DNA of 64,000 bases from Arthrobacter sp. zg-Y820 (GTDB lineage Bacteria > Actinomycetota > Actinomycetes > Actinomycetales > Micrococcaceae), in the NCBI RefSeq assembly GCF_030142155.1, contig NZ_CP126247.1, positions 3,472,001 to 3,536,000 on the forward strand, read 5' to 3'. How positions within the stretch are numbered: the first letter of the stretch is position 1; each line of letters opens with the position of its first letter. The notes under the pieces are model-generated. The model searched no databases. It was not told the origin of the DNA and was given only the letters and a program-made list of their open reading frames with translations. Shown here one piece after another: positions 51,823 to 61,693 of this stretch. The position numbers and the translations under genes were made by a program.

Positions 51823-52731
51823 ATGCGTGCCAAATACGCACTAACCGCACTCGCCGCAGGCTTGCTGCTGACCGGATGCGTCGACAACAGCGCCGCCGAA
51901 GCGCCTGCCGTGACCACGAGCGGCTCGGACGGCGGAGCAGAGACGATTACCGTCGAGAAGAATGAAGAACTGGCAGCAAAACTGCCGGCGAAGATCAGGG
52001 AGGCCGGGGTACTTAACGTCGGCATGGCAAACAACTACCCGCCAAATGAGTTCAAGGACCCGAATGGAGACCCGGCCGGCTGGTCGGTGGATCTCACCAA
52101 TGCCCTGGGCCAGTCCCTTGGCCTGACGGTGAATTTCGACATTGGCACATTCGACAACATCATTCCCTCCGTGAATGCCGGCAAGGATGACATGGGCATG
52201 TCCTCCTTCACGGACACTGTTGAGCGTGAAAAGCAGGCCGATTTCATTAACTACTACTCGGCCGGCATTCAGTGGGCCTCCCCCCAGGGCAAGGACGTCG
52301 ACCCCAATAACTCGTGCGGTCTCAAAGTTGCGGTTCAGACAACCACATACGAAGACACGCATGAGGTTCCCGCCAAGTCCAAGGCCTGCACGGACGCCGG
52401 GAAGCCAGCCATTGAGATTTTCCGGTACGACACCCAGGACCAGGCAACGAACGCCCTGGTCATCGGCCAGGTCGACGCCATGAGCGCTGACTCTCCAGTG
52501 ACGCTGTACGCCATTTCGAAGAGCGACGGCAAGCTGCAGACCGCCGGCGATCCTTCCGAGGTCGCGCCTTACGGCATTCCGATGGCAAAGGGCTCCGAAC
52601 TGACCCCTGTGCTCCAGGAGGCATTGCAGGCCCTCATCGATGACGGGACGTACAACGAGGTCCTGTCCAAGTGGGGCGTTGAAAGCGGCGGGGTCGAGAC
52701 CGCCGCCCTTAACGTCGCCGCGAAAGGCTAG
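51823..52731 (+). CDS. Amino acid ABC transporter substrate-binding lipoprotein
   Basis: 302 aa. Signal peptide with lipobox LLLTGCVDNS (Cys21 about). The family 3 solute-binding blocks are VLNVGMANNYPPNEFKDPNG, GWSVDLTNALGQSLGL and DDMGMSSFTDTVEREKQADF. Binds a polar amino acid or an analogue. TGAGGACCAATT precedes the ATG. Heads a three-gene operon with permease and ATPase. Confidence 0.93.
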   Translation: MRAKYALTALAAGLLLTGCVDNSAAEAPAVTTSGSDGGAETITVEKNEELAAKLPAKIREAGVLNVGMANNYPPNEFKDPNGDPAGWSVDLTNALGQSLGLTVNFDIGTFDNIIPSVNAGKDDMGMSSFTDTVEREKQADFINYYSAGIQWASPQGKDVDPNNSCGLKVAVQTTTYEDTHEVPAKSKACTDAGKPAIEIFRYDTQDQATNALVIGQVDAMSADSPVTLYAISKSDGKLQTAGDPSEVAPYGIPMAKGSELTPVLQEALQALIDDGTYNEVLSKWGVESGGVETAALNVAAKG

Positions 52732-52734
52732 CTG

Positions 52735-53751
52735 ATGGGGTCCCCCGGCGAAGGAACGGGCAGGCAGGCGTCCACGGACTCCCAAGAACTGGACGGTGCG
52801 CCGATCCGGGCCATTCCGCTGCGCCACCCGTGGCGGAACCTGGCCGCGGTGGCACTTGTCATCGCGCTCGGCGTGTTCATCATCGATGCAGCTCAACGTG
52901 AGGAGTACGGCTGGTCCGAGGTCGGCAAATACCTCTTCGACAAACGCATCAGCGAGGCAGCCCTGGCCACCCTGCAACTTACCGTTTACTCGATGGCGGC
53001 AGCCATTCTGCTGGGCCTGGTGCTGGCAATCATGCGCCTTTCCCCAAACCCCGTGGTCAGGAATATTGCCTGGCTCTATCTGTGGATCTTCCGCGGCACG
53101 CCTGTTTATGTGCAGCTCGTGTTTTGGGGAATTGTCGCCCTGATCTATCCGGTGTTCACCATCGGCATTCCCTTCATGGATCCTTGGGTCACCTTTGACA
53201 ACGGAGTCTTCACTAACCTGTTCGTGACGGCTGTTATCGGGCTGGCGCTGAACGAAGCGGCGTACATGTCCGAGATTGTGCGCGCAGGTCTGCTCTCGGT
53301 GGATGAAGGCCAGGAGGAAGCGTCAACCGCCCTGGCATTGTCCTGGGGGCAAACAATGCGCTTTGTCGTGATTCCTCAAGCGATGAAGGTCATCATCCCG
53401 CCCACGGGCAACGAAGTCATCTCGATGCTGAAGACCACCTCCCTTGTCGCGGCGATCCCACTCAGTGTTGACCTCTACGGGGTGTCGCGGGGCATTTCCG
53501 CGGTGACCTTCACTCCAGTCCCGCTGCTCATCGTCGCTTCAATCTGGTATCTCCTGTTCACCTCGGTGCTGATGGTGGGGCAGCACTTTATTGAGAAGCG
53601 TTACTCCCGCGGGAGCGGACGCCGTGCAGAAAAAACAGCGGACCGGGGATCCTCCCCCACTCATCCTCAGGTTCCGGAAGGCCCGGCTGACGCCAGGGCT
53701 GCCGCTATCCTCGAAACGCCCACCGGCAAGGGAACAGGAGGCAAGGGATGA
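52735..53751 (+). CDS. Amino acid ABC transporter permease
   Basis: 338 aa. HisM/GlnP type: [36 protein letters not shown] and the EAA loop [20 protein letters not shown]. Five to six helices after an N-terminal tail of about 35 residues; C-terminal 40 residues are charged. It starts 3 bases after the binding-protein stop; its stop overlaps the ATPase start by 4 bases. Confidence 0.94.
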   Translation: MGSPGEGTGRQASTDSQELDGAPIRAIPLRHPWRNLAAVALVIALGVFIIDAAQREEYGWSEVGKYLFDKRISEAALATLQLTVYSMAAAILLGLVLAIMRLSPNPVVRNIAWLYLWIFRGTPVYVQLVFWGIVALIYPVFTIGIPFMDPWVTFDNGVFTNLFVTAVIGLALNEAAYMSEIVRAGLLSVDEGQEEASTALALSWGQTMRFVVIPQAMKVIIPPTGNEVISMLKTTSLVAAIPLSVDLYGVSRGISAVTFTPVPLLIVASIWYLLFTSVLMVGQHFIEKRYSRGSGRRAEKTADRGSSPTHPQVPEGPADARAAAILETPTGKGTGGKG

Positions 53752-54515
53752 CCGGCACCCCAATGGTCCACGCCGATCGCGTGTCCAAGAGCTACGGCAC
53801 CAACACCGTGTTGCGCAGCATGAGCCTTACCGTGAACACGGGAGAGGTCCTGTGCATTGTGGGGCCCAGCGGCTCCGGGAAATCCACCTTCCTGCGCTGC
53901 ATCAACCACCTTGAACGGGTTGACGCAGGCCGGCTCACCGTAGAAGGAACACTCGTCGGGTACCGACAGAAAGGCGACAAGCTCTACGAGCTTCGACCTG
54001 CGGAAGCCTCGTTCCAACGCCGGGAAATCGGCATGGTCTTCCAGCGTTTCAACCTTTTCCCGCATCTCACGGCCGTTGAGAATGTTGCTTTGGCACCCAT
54101 GCGCGTGAAGCGCAGGTCCCGGGCCGATGCAACAAACCAGGCCATGGAATTGCTGACCCGCGTCGGACTTGGCGACAAGGCCGACTATTATCCGGCGCAT
54201 CTCTCGGGCGGCCAGCAGCAACGCGTGGCCATCGCCAGGGCACTCGCCATGGAACCCAAACTCATGTTGTTCGATGAGCCGACCAGCGCCCTCGATCCAG
54301 AACTCGTCGGAGAAGTCCTGGATGTCATGAAGGAGCTCGCATCGACCGGGATGACCATGATCGTTGTGACGCATGAGATGGGATTTGCGCGTGAGGTCGC
54401 GGATTCATTGGTCTTCATGGACGGCGGCGTCGTCATTGAGTCCGGAGATCCGAAACAGGTCCTGACAGCACCTCGACACGAACGGACCAAGGCGTTTCTT
54501 TCGAAGGTTCTGTAA
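53748..54515 (+). CDS. Amino acid ABC transporter ATP-binding protein
   Basis: 255 aa. Walker A GPSGSGKS, signature [14 protein letters not shown], Walker [16 protein letters not shown], switch His in [10 protein letters not shown]. GlnQ/HisP type. It contains an insert ([19 protein letters not shown]) found in some members. Third gene of the operon; followed by a strong terminator. Confidence 0.95.
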   Translation: MTGTPMVHADRVSKSYGTNTVLRSMSLTVNTGEVLCIVGPSGSGKSTFLRCINHLERVDAGRLTVEGTLVGYRQKGDKLYELRPAEASFQRREIGMVFQRFNLFPHLTAVENVALAPMRVKRRSRADATNQAMELLTRVGLGDKADYYPAHLSGGQQQRVAIARALAMEPKLMLFDEPTSALDPELVGEVLDVMKELASTGMTMIVVTHEMGFAREVADSLVFMDGGVVIESGDPKQVLTAPRHERTKAFLSKVL

Positions 54516-54537
54516 GTCGCCGGACACCGCACATGCG

Positions 54538-54572
54538 AAAAGGCTGCCCCGCATCATGCGGGGCAGCCTTTT
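54538..54572 (+). terminator. Perfect 17-bp inverted repeat terminator
   Basis: AAAAGGCTGCCCCGCAT is followed, after a single C, by its exact reverse complement ending in CCTTTT, giving a very strong hairpin 22 bases after the ABC ATPase stop. The A-tract and T-tract make it work in both directions, so it can also end transcription of the tRNA from the other strand. Confidence 0.92.
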
Positions 54573-54586
54573 CGACTTTGCGTCTG

Positions 54587-54659
54587 TGGAGCTTAGGGGA
54601 ATCGAACCCCTGACCTTTTCATTGCGAACGAAACGCTCTACCAACTGAGCTAAAGCCCC
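54587..54659 (-). tRNA. tRNA-Ala (anticodon CGC)
   Basis: 73 nt on the minus strand. Acceptor GGGGCTT pairs AAGCTCC with the Ala identity pair G3-U70; D-arm GCTCAGTTGGTAGAGC; anticodon loop TTCGCAA, anticodon CGC; T-arm AGGGGTTCGATTCCCCT; discriminator A. CCA is not encoded. Decodes GCG. Confidence 0.96.
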
Positions 54660-54888
54660 AGCCCGGCACGAGACCGGACGGCTCCGAAGAGCTAACCCCG
54701 ATTCTAGACCCGGGCACAGGCTCCGGCGCAAATCGGCCGGCAGCAAACATGCACTGATCGACGCCGATCCGCGCCCGACCTCTGCCTCCGGTCTCGCGGC
54801 GCGGCTATCCTGAACGCCCGGGCCGGCATTGAGCCCAACTGCATCTCCCCGACCGTGCCGTTAGGCGAAGCGAAAAAGGAGCAGCACC

Positions 54889-55305
54889 ATGTCCCTCATC
54901 GAAGATGTGCTCAGTGAACGGCCCGACGGCGCGGGAACAGATCTGCTGGCCGTCTCCACCTGCGTCATCGCCTGCTTCGACTGCGTGCAGGTCTGTACCG
55001 CCTGCGCCGATGCCTGCCTCAGCGAAGACATGCTCGGCGACATGGTCGAATGCATCCGCAAGGACCTGAACTGCGCCGATATCTGCGCAGCCACCGGGAC
55101 CGTGGTGGCCCGCACCGGAACCCGGTATTCGGGCTACGACGGCAGCACCACGGCACTGCTGCGTGCCTGCGCAGCCGCCTGCCGCCAATGCGCCGAAGAG
55201 TGTGCCCAGCATGCCGCCGAACACGGGCACTGCCGGATTTGCGCCGAAACCTGCCGCCGCTGCGCCGCCATGTGCGAGGAACTGCTGGCCGTGATGGCCC
55301 GGTAA
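54889..55305 (+). CDS. Csp-type four-helix-bundle copper-storage protein (DUF326)
   Basis: 138 aa with 18 Cys, most in CxxxC spacing along helices: STCVIACFDCVQVCTACADAC, VECIRKDLNCADICA, ACAAACRQCAEECAQH, HCRICAETCRRCAAMCEEL. Csp proteins store many Cu(I) ions inside the bundle. No signal peptide, so this is the cytosolic (Csp3-like) type. AAGGAGCAGCACC precedes the ATG. A metal P-type ATPase gene lies 1.1 kb downstream on the same strand. Confidence 0.9.
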   Translation: MSLIEDVLSERPDGAGTDLLAVSTCVIACFDCVQVCTACADACLSEDMLGDMVECIRKDLNCADICAATGTVVARTGTRYSGYDGSTTALLRACAAACRQCAEECAQHAAEHGHCRICAETCRRCAAMCEELLAVMAR

Positions 55306-55332
55306 ACCGCCGGAACGACGACGGCGGCCCGG

Positions 55333-55848
55333 TTACGCGCGGGAAGCCAGAATCATGCCGCGCAGATAGGCGGCCTGGCCCACGTGTTCCAGCCCGTCCC
55401 CCAGGATGCTGACCAGCCGCACGCCCAGAGTGACCGGCGGATCCCAGGCCGTGTCCACCACGGAGTCCAGATCCCCGCCGGTCACGCCGGAGACGAAGGC
55501 TGCGGTGCGGGAGTGCACCGCCTCGTAGTACGCGAGCAGCACGTCGGCCGACGGCACCTGAACGGCAGCCACCTGGTCGGAATCATGCCCGTACCCGGTG
55601 TCGTCCACCGCCAGAGGCAGCCCGACCCGGCCGTACCAGTCCTCCGCCGTCCACGCCTGTTCGTGCCCCGCCAGCGGAGCGACCTGCGCGTCCTCGCTCC
55701 GGGCCAGATGCCAGACCAGCCAGGAGATGGAGTTGCCTGCCGGATACGGCCGGTGGTTCAGCGCTGCGGCATCCAGCCCGTGCACCGCCCGGCGCACGGC
55801 CTGGGGCAGACGCCCGAAGGCGTCGATGAGAAGGTCGCTCTGTTCCAT
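55333..55848 (-). CDS. DinB family protein (mycothiol S-transferase-like)
   Basis: 171 aa. Pattern DLLIDAFGRLPQAVRRAV, SISWLVWHLARSEDAQVAPL with a metal His, and the last helix LVSILGDGLEHVGQAAYLRG with the second His. DUF664-type DinB proteins in actinobacteria are candidate mycothiol-dependent transferases. The ATG at 55846-55848 is chosen over a longer frame. Confidence 0.8.
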   Translation of the reverse strand: MEQSDLLIDAFGRLPQAVRRAVHGLDAAALNHRPYPAGNSISWLVWHLARSEDAQVAPLAGHEQAWTAEDWYGRVGLPLAVDDTGYGHDSDQVAAVQVPSADVLLAYYEAVHSRTAAFVSGVTGGDLDSVVDTAWDPPVTLGVRLVSILGDGLEHVGQAAYLRGMILASRA

Positions 55849-56030
55849 GTCCGTACTCCAAGGTTTGCATTCGGCAAGGTTCGCATTCGGCGCCTGCTGC
55901 GGAAGGATAGGCCGCCATCCTTTCATTCACCGGTCCGCCGGGAAAGGGCAGAAGGACGGACCCGTTGCCGCCCCAAGAAAAACCGGCGGCAAGCGGTTCC
56001 ATCTGCTCCCGGCCGACCTAAAATTGCGAG

Positions 56031-56255
56031 ATGAGTTGGACTGACGAGCGTCCTCCCTGGCTTCCGCCGCTGCCCTCGCCGCACCGCGGGCGGATGCGGA
56101 TCGTCGTGGGCATGGTCCTGGTCGTCGCCTGCATGATGGGCATCCTCGTCGTCGCTTTCCTGGGCGAAACGCTGAGCCTGTACACGTGGTGGCCGCTGGC
56201 CATCGGCCTGGCCTTTCTGATGTCCGGCCTGTTGAGCCGCCGCCGCATGCCGTGA
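56031..56255 (+). CDS. Small two-helix membrane protein
   Basis: 74 aa. Pro-rich N-terminus (PPWLPPLPSPHRGR), then MRIVVGMVLVVACMMGILVV and WWPLAIGLAFLMSGLL. No family. It lies divergently from the DinB gene and upstream of the P-type ATPase. Confidence 0.6.
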   Translation: MSWTDERPPWLPPLPSPHRGRMRIVVGMVLVVACMMGILVVAFLGETLSLYTWWPLAIGLAFLMSGLLSRRRMP

Positions 56256-56389
56256 CAGCACCGCCTCCCCTCCTTTCGCGGCGACAGTGCCGGCAACCCG
56301 GACCAGGCATCCCGCGCAACAGGGCCGGCAACCGTTAGGTTAGGTATCTCTTGCTGGAAAAGCCCCACCGGCGGGCCTATAACGAGAGC

Positions 56390-58375
56390 ATGAGACTCTC
56401 CGTGATCCGGAGGTATCCGGCGGTGGCAGCGACCATCGTCGTCGGGCTGGCCGTCTTCGCACTGCTGGGAACCGGCCTGCCGACAGCCGCCGCACGGCTC
56501 GCCTCCGGCTATGCATTGCTGGTTGCCGCCGTGACCGGCGCCCGAATGGTCCGCGACCTCCTCCGCGGCCACTGGGGACTGGATGTCCTGGCCGTGCTTG
56601 CCATCCTGGCCACGGTGGCGGTGGGCGAATACGCTGCCGCCCTGATCATTGTCCTGATGCTCTCCGGCGGTGAGGCGCTGGAGGACTTTGCCGCGCGGCG
56701 GGCGCGCAGCGAACTTGATGCACTGTTGGAACGGGCGCCGCAGGCGGCCCACCGGCTGCCGCCGGACAGCGAAACACCGAGGGACATCCCGGCTGCCAGC
56801 GTCGTTGTCGGCGACGTGCTGCTGGTCAAGCCGGCCGAGCTGGTTCCCGTGGACGGCATTCTGCTCAGTGCGGAGGCCGCCTTTGACGAATCATCGCTGA
56901 CCGGTGAATCGCTGCCGGTCACCCGCGCCGCCGGCGAGACGGTGATGAGCGGTTCCGTAAACGGCCCGCAGGCGGTTCGAATCCGGGCCACGGCGACGAC
57001 GGCGGACAGCCAGTACCAGCGGATCGTCGCCTTGGTCCGCGAAGCCGCTGCGTCGAAGGCTCCCGTGGTGCGCCTGGCCGACCGGTTCGCGGTGCCGTTT
57101 ACCGCGGTTTCGCTGCTCATTGCCGGCGGTGCCTGGCTCCTCAGCGGAGATCCGGTGCGCTTCGCCGAGGTCCTGGTGCTGGCTACTCCCTGCCCGCTGC
57201 TGATCGCCGCCCCCGTTGCCTTCCTGGGCGGCATGAGCCGCTCGGCGCGCAACGGCATCATCGTCAAGGGCGGAGCCACCCTGCAGCAGCTGGCCCGGGC
57301 CCGCAGCATTGCCTTCGATAAGACCGGCACCCTGTCTTACGGCCGGCCGCACCTCGTGGCGGTTTCCCCCGAACCTCCGTTTACCGCCGGTGAGGTGCTG
57401 CGGCTGGCCGCTTCGGCCGAGCAGTATTCCTCCCACGTGCTCGCCGCCGCCGTGCAGGCTGCGGCGCTCGAGAAGGGACTGGTCCTGAGCCCGGCAACAT
57501 CGGCCGCCGAGGTCGCCACCAACGGAGTGCAGGCACAAGTGGCGGGCCGCACCGTCCTGGTCGGCAAGCGCCGTTTCGTGGCAGCAGCGGTCCGGAACGG
57601 GCTTCCCGGCGGGCTCCCCGGCGGTGTTGCGGGCGGAATTTCGGGGACGGGAGCCGGTCCTGCCGCTGGACAGGGCTCCCTTGCTGCCGCCGGGCACGGA
57701 GCCGCCGGAGAGCTTCTGGTTTACGTCGGCGTGGACGGCCGTTTCGCCGGCACCCTGACCCTGCGCGACACCCCGCGGGACAACGCCCGCGCCACTCTGG
57801 AGCGTCTGGCCCGGCTCGGGCTGGGGCAGCCGGTGATGCTCACCGGCGACGGGCGGGCCTCGGCGGAAAGCACCGCTGCCGCGCTGGGCATTCGGACCGT
57901 CCATGCGGAATTGCTGCCGGAGGACAAGGTGCGTCTGGTCGCCGCCCTGCCGCTCCGGCCGGCGATCATGGTGGGCGACGGCGTGAACGACGCCCCGGTG
58001 CTGGCAGCGGCCGACGTCGGCATTGCGATGGGTGCCCGCGGATCCACTGCGGCCGGAGAATCCGCTGACGCCGTGATTGTCGCTGACGACATTTCCAAGG
58101 TGGCCGACGCCGTCGACATCGGACGGAGGACCCTGCGGGTGGCGCTGGAGAGCATCTGGCTGGGTATCCTGCTCAGCGTCGGACTGATGCTCACCGCGGC
58201 CTTCGGGTTCATCCCCGCCGTTGCCGGGGCCCTGACCCAGGAGCTGGTCGACCTGGCCGCGATCCTGAACGCACTGCGGACCCTCGGCAGCGGAACAGGT
58301 TACGTTCCCGCTTCATCCGTTCCGGACCCGGCTGAAGAAGTCCGCGGAGTGCCGCCCGGCAGCGCTCAGCACTAA
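56390..58375 (+). CDS. Heavy-metal P1B-type ATPase without N-terminal HMA domain
   Basis: 661 aa. Starts directly with membrane helices, no GMxCxxC domain. A-domain FDESSLTGESLPV; metal-site motif ATPCPLLIAAPVAFLGG (CPL instead of CPC, CPH or SPC); phosphorylation site DKTGTL; hinge MVGDGVNDAPVLAAAD. The usual HP motif is replaced by YSSHVLAAAV. A Gly/Ala-rich insert (about residues 404-440) splits the N-domain. Metal unknown from the motif; copper is suggested only by the nearby Csp gene. ATG at 56390 after GAGAG. Confidence 0.88.
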   Translation: MRLSVIRRYPAVAATIVVGLAVFALLGTGLPTAAARLASGYALLVAAVTGARMVRDLLRGHWGLDVLAVLAILATVAVGEYAAALIIVLMLSGGEALEDFAARRARSELDALLERAPQAAHRLPPDSETPRDIPAASVVVGDVLLVKPAELVPVDGILLSAEAAFDESSLTGESLPVTRAAGETVMSGSVNGPQAVRIRATATTADSQYQRIVALVREAAASKAPVVRLADRFAVPFTAVSLLIAGGAWLLSGDPVRFAEVLVLATPCPLLIAAPVAFLGGMSRSARNGIIVKGGATLQQLARARSIAFDKTGTLSYGRPHLVAVSPEPPFTAGEVLRLAASAEQYSSHVLAAAVQAAALEKGLVLSPATSAAEVATNGVQAQVAGRTVLVGKRRFVAAAVRNGLPGGLPGGVAGGISGTGAGPAAGQGSLAAAGHGAAGELLVYVGVDGRFAGTLTLRDTPRDNARATLERLARLGLGQPVMLTGDGRASAESTAAALGIRTVHAELLPEDKVRLVAALPLRPAIMVGDGVNDAPVLAAADVGIAMGARGSTAAGESADAVIVADDISKVADAVDIGRRTLRVALESIWLGILLSVGLMLTAAFGFIPAVAGALTQELVDLAAILNALRTLGSGTGYVPASSVPDPAEEVRGVPPGSAQH

Positions 58376-58489
58376 AGGTCGCGAGAGCGGTCGCCGGCAG
58401 TCCGCCGAAGAAGGGGACGGGATGGATAATGGAAGCTGCCGCGCCACAGCCGCGGCACTGTGCACAGTTCAAGCAGCTAGGGGACGTCC

Positions 58490-59485
58490 ATGACCTTGAT
58501 CGACAACGGCGTGTATGTGGACGGCAAACGGCAACACACACCCGACAACCTCGATGAGACTTTCGAACTGACCCGGTCCTCCGGCGGCATGGCGTGGATT
58601 GGCCTGTACCGGCCGGACGACATCGAGCTCCTGGCCGTCGCCGAGGAGTTTGGCCTGAACGTGCTGACCGTTGAGGATGCCCTCGCCGGGCATCAGCGGG
58701 CCAAGCTGGAACACTACGACGACACGCTGTTCGCGGTCCTGCGGCCGGCACGCTACCTTGACGACGTCGAACGCGTGGAGTTCGGCGAGCTGCACGTTTT
58801 TGTGGGCCCCAACTTCGTCGTCACCGTCCGGCACGCCGAATCTCCGGATCTGGGCCGGGTCCGCAAGCGCCTGGAACAGGAACCGGACCTGCTGGCCCTC
58901 GGCCCGCACGCCGTACTTTATGCGGTGCTGGACCAGGTCGTGGATGAATACGCGCCGGTGGCGGCCGGGCTGGAAAACGACATCGATGAGATTGAGGACC
59001 AGCTCTTTGGCGGCGACGCCGAGGTGTCGCGCCGCATCTACGAACTCTCCCGCGAAGTCATCCAGTTCCAGCGTGCGCTCTCTCCGCTGGAGGGCGTGGT
59101 GGGCAGCCTGCAGCGGCACGCGGAAGAGTACGGGGTTCCGGCAGAGCTCAAGGACAACCTCGGCGACGTCCTGGACCACATCCTGCGGCTGATTGACCGG
59201 GTCAACGCCTACCGGGCCCTGCTGGAGAATGCCCTGAATCTGGCCTCCACGCTGGCCTCGAACCGGCTGGCCGAAACCAGTATTGAGCAGAACGAGCAGG
59301 TCAAGCGCATCTCCTCGTGGGCTGCCATCCTCTTTGCTCCCACCCTGGTGGGCACCGTTTACGGGATGAACTTCGAGGACATGCCCGAATTGGGCTGGAC
59401 CTGGGGCTATCCGATGGCTGTGGCGGCGATGGCGGTTATGGGCTTCGTCCTCTACCTGACCTTCAAGCGGAACAAATGGCTGTGA
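58490..59485 (+). CDS. corA: CorA family magnesium/cobalt channel
   Basis: 331 aa. Long cytoplasmic N-domain, stalk helix and two C-terminal helices with the GMNF gate motif (VYGMNFEDMPELGW) before the last helix; basic C-terminus FKRNKWL. Homopentameric Mg2+ uptake channel. AGGGGACGTCC precedes the ATG. Its 3' end overlaps the convergent glycosyltransferase by 23 bases. Confidence 0.93.
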   Translation: MTLIDNGVYVDGKRQHTPDNLDETFELTRSSGGMAWIGLYRPDDIELLAVAEEFGLNVLTVEDALAGHQRAKLEHYDDTLFAVLRPARYLDDVERVEFGELHVFVGPNFVVTVRHAESPDLGRVRKRLEQEPDLLALGPHAVLYAVLDQVVDEYAPVAAGLENDIDEIEDQLFGGDAEVSRRIYELSREVIQFQRALSPLEGVVGSLQRHAEEYGVPAELKDNLGDVLDHILRLIDRVNAYRALLENALNLASTLASNRLAETSIEQNEQVKRISSWAAILFAPTLVGTVYGMNFEDMPELGWTWGYPMAVAAMAVMGFVLYLTFKRNKWL

Positions 59486-60521
59486 CAACGCGCATCCGTT
59501 TCCGCGCATCTTCCCCCACGCCCTCCCCCGAGAAGATCGATACGTGGGCGGTCCCGGCCCGGCGAAGCCGGCGCACGGAATGCCCGGCCGTCCGAAGCCG
59601 GATCCCCGCATAGGGAATGCCGCCCCGAATCCGCCATCCCGCCGCAAGCCACACGCCCACCGCGCGTTCGAGCACCCACAGCGGTGCCCAGAACGCGGCA
59701 TCCGCCATGAACACCCGGGTTCCCTCCGCACGCCGGCGGCCTGCTTCAGCCACGAGGATGCTGGCCGCAGCGAGCATGGCCAGCCGTGCCGGCTGCCGCA
59801 GGGACAGCAGAATCACCGGCAGCAGAGCCGCTTCCGCGGCCAGGCGAGCGGGCTGGGCGAAATCGTCATATGCCTGCCGCACCCGCTGCCGGCGAAAATG
59901 CGGCACCGAACACGGCACCCGGGACACGAAGAGGTCATCGGCCCGCACTTCGCGTCCTCCTGCCGCCCGGATGGTCCGCAGCAGCTCAAGGTTTTCGAAC
60001 AGCACATCGCCGCTGTAACCGCCGGCGTCCAGCAGCGTTGACCGCCGGACCGCCAGCGTTCCGGGGTAGTCCGAGCGGAACGCCCGGTTTATCAGGGTTC
60101 TGGCCGTGTCCCACCGGGCGTGCCAGGGCAGCGGGGCCGGAAAGTAGTTTTGCGGGCGGACGACGTCGGCGTCGGCGAGCAGCGCCACCGCCCGCTCCAA
60201 GCCGGTTCGCGTATACCGCACGTCGTCGTCGGCAAGGACGAGGTACTCGCGCGCGCTGAGCTGCACGCCGGTCAGCACGCCCTCCACCTTTCCGTTGCCA
60301 TAGCCCATGCTGCGGGGCCTGCAGTGGCGCACTGCGGAGGGAAAGGCCTGCTCATGTGCAGCAAACAGGGCGGCGGGCGACCCGTCCACCACGAGGACCG
60401 GAATCCACTGGACCAGCTGGTTCAGATACGCACACAGGGATTCGAGTCCAGCGTCGTCGCTCCATTTGAGCGGCAGAATGTACTGGGCTCCAGCAAGTTG
60501 AGGTACTGCGGTCTTCGGCAT
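59463..60521 (-). CDS. Glycosyltransferase family 2 protein
   Basis: 352 aa. YILPLKWSDDAGLESLCAYL and VLVVDGSPAALFAAHEQAF give the nucleotide-sugar site; the DDD metal motif is in YLVLADDDVRYTRTGLERA; the acceptor segment LLDAGGYSGDVLFENLELLR follows. Hydrophobic C-terminal segments (LAAEAALLPVILLSL) suggest membrane association. The ATG at 60519-60521 is chosen over a longer frame. Product unknown. Confidence 0.85.
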   Translation of the reverse strand: MPKTAVPQLAGAQYILPLKWSDDAGLESLCAYLNQLVQWIPVLVVDGSPAALFAAHEQAFPSAVRHCRPRSMGYGNGKVEGVLTGVQLSAREYLVLADDDVRYTRTGLERAVALLADADVVRPQNYFPAPLPWHARWDTARTLINRAFRSDYPGTLAVRRSTLLDAGGYSGDVLFENLELLRTIRAAGGREVRADDLFVSRVPCSVPHFRRQRVRQAYDDFAQPARLAAEAALLPVILLSLRQPARLAMLAAASILVAEAGRRRAEGTRVFMADAAFWAPLWVLERAVGVWLAAGWRIRGGIPYAGIRLRTAGHSVRRLRRAGTAHVSIFSGEGVGEDARKRMRVVTAICSA

Positions 60522-60642
60522 TCCCGCCTTGGTTCGGGCCACAGCCCTTCCGTCTCCTTGTCCACGCTGCTTCCACACTGTTGCTTCCAGACGGCCGCGG
60601 TCCGCGACCGCCCCGCAGGACGGCCGCGGAACCTGGATGATG

Positions 60643-61524
60643 CTATTCCCTGTGCAGCTTGTCCTGAACGCTGCCGGCGATCTTCTCCACAATGTTCGGC
60701 AGGTCGGTGGTGCCGTAGTAGCGGGCGTCCACCCGGGTGGGCGGCGGCATGGGTGCCGACGTCGTCGGGCCGTCGTGGTAGCTGAACTCGCCCAGACCGT
60801 CCGGCGTGGGTCCGGAGGCCCAGGACCCTTCGGCGGCAGCTTTCCCGTCGGAGAAGTTCAGGTACTGATAGGACACCGACCGTTCCTCCTTCTTGATCGG
60901 GAAGTTGGACGGCACGGGCAGCGACTCAGCGCCTTCGGCCTGCAGTTCCTTCGCCGCCGCCATCCACTGGTTCTGGTGCATGGTGTCCCGCGCGAGCAGG
61001 AACGAGAGCATGTCCCGGACCCCGTGGTCATCGGTCATGTGATAGAGCCGGGCAACGGCGAGGCGGCCCTGCATTTCCGCGTTGGCGTTGGCAGTGAAAT
61101 CCGCCAGCAGGTTCCCACTGGCGGTGATGTAGCCGCCCGTCCAGGGGTTGCCGTTGGAGTCCACCGGCCGCGCGCCGGCACCGGCAACGATGGCGTGCTG
61201 CACATCCATGCCGCCGATCACCGCCGCCACCGTGGGATCGTTCTGCACGGCATCCTCGGTCACTCCCAGTGGCGCCTTTTCCAGCAGCTGGGCAATCATG
61301 ATGGCCAGCATCTCCACGTGGCCCATTTCCTCGGCGCCGATCCCGTACAGCAGATCACGGTATTTGCCGGGGATGTGGGAGTTCCAGGCCTGGAAGCCGT
61401 ACTGCATGGCCACGGTGATCTCACCGTACTGGCCGCCCAGAACCTCCTGAAGCTTGCGAGCGTAAACAGCGTCAGGCTTGTCCGGCGTGGACTTGAACTG
61501 CAGCTCCTGCTTGTGAAAGAACAA
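60643..61524 (-). CDS. Manganese catalase, copy 1
   Basis: 293 aa. Di-manganese ligands lie in TVAMQYGFQAWNSH, GAEEMGHVEMLAIMIAQLLE and HMTDDHGVRDMLSFLLARDT, HQNQW. Degrades hydrogen peroxide. The start is TTG at 61522-61524 (CGGAGGTGCAGA upstream), giving MFFHKQELQFKSTPD, which aligns with the ATG start of copy 2. About 87% identical to copy 2 by eye. Confidence 0.94.
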   Translation of the reverse strand: MFFHKQELQFKSTPDKPDAVYARKLQEVLGGQYGEITVAMQYGFQAWNSHIPGKYRDLLYGIGAEEMGHVEMLAIMIAQLLEKAPLGVTEDAVQNDPTVAAVIGGMDVQHAIVAGAGARPVDSNGNPWTGGYITASGNLLADFTANANAEMQGRLAVARLYHMTDDHGVRDMLSFLLARDTMHQNQWMAAAKELQAEGAESLPVPSNFPIKKEERSVSYQYLNFSDGKAAAEGSWASGPTPDGLGEFSYHDGPTTSAPMPPPTRVDARYYGTTDLPNIVEKIAGSVQDKLHRE

Positions 61525-61693
61525 TCTGCACCTCCGAAAGCGTCCCGTCTTACGGCCCGGGTGGACCCGCGGGGCTGGTGGCAAAAAAATAGCCCAGAAC
61601 CAAAGTCATCAGCAAGCTTTGTATTCTTGCGGCTGCCGACACAGCGGCAGCAGCCTGCCCGCCGAAACCACGCAGCAGGCAGGCCCGCTCCGG

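Noticed and set aside
56390..58375. Naming the P-type ATPase copA or cadA
   Set aside because: The metal motif is CPL, the HMA domain is absent and the HP motif is altered, so the metal cannot be fixed from sequence.
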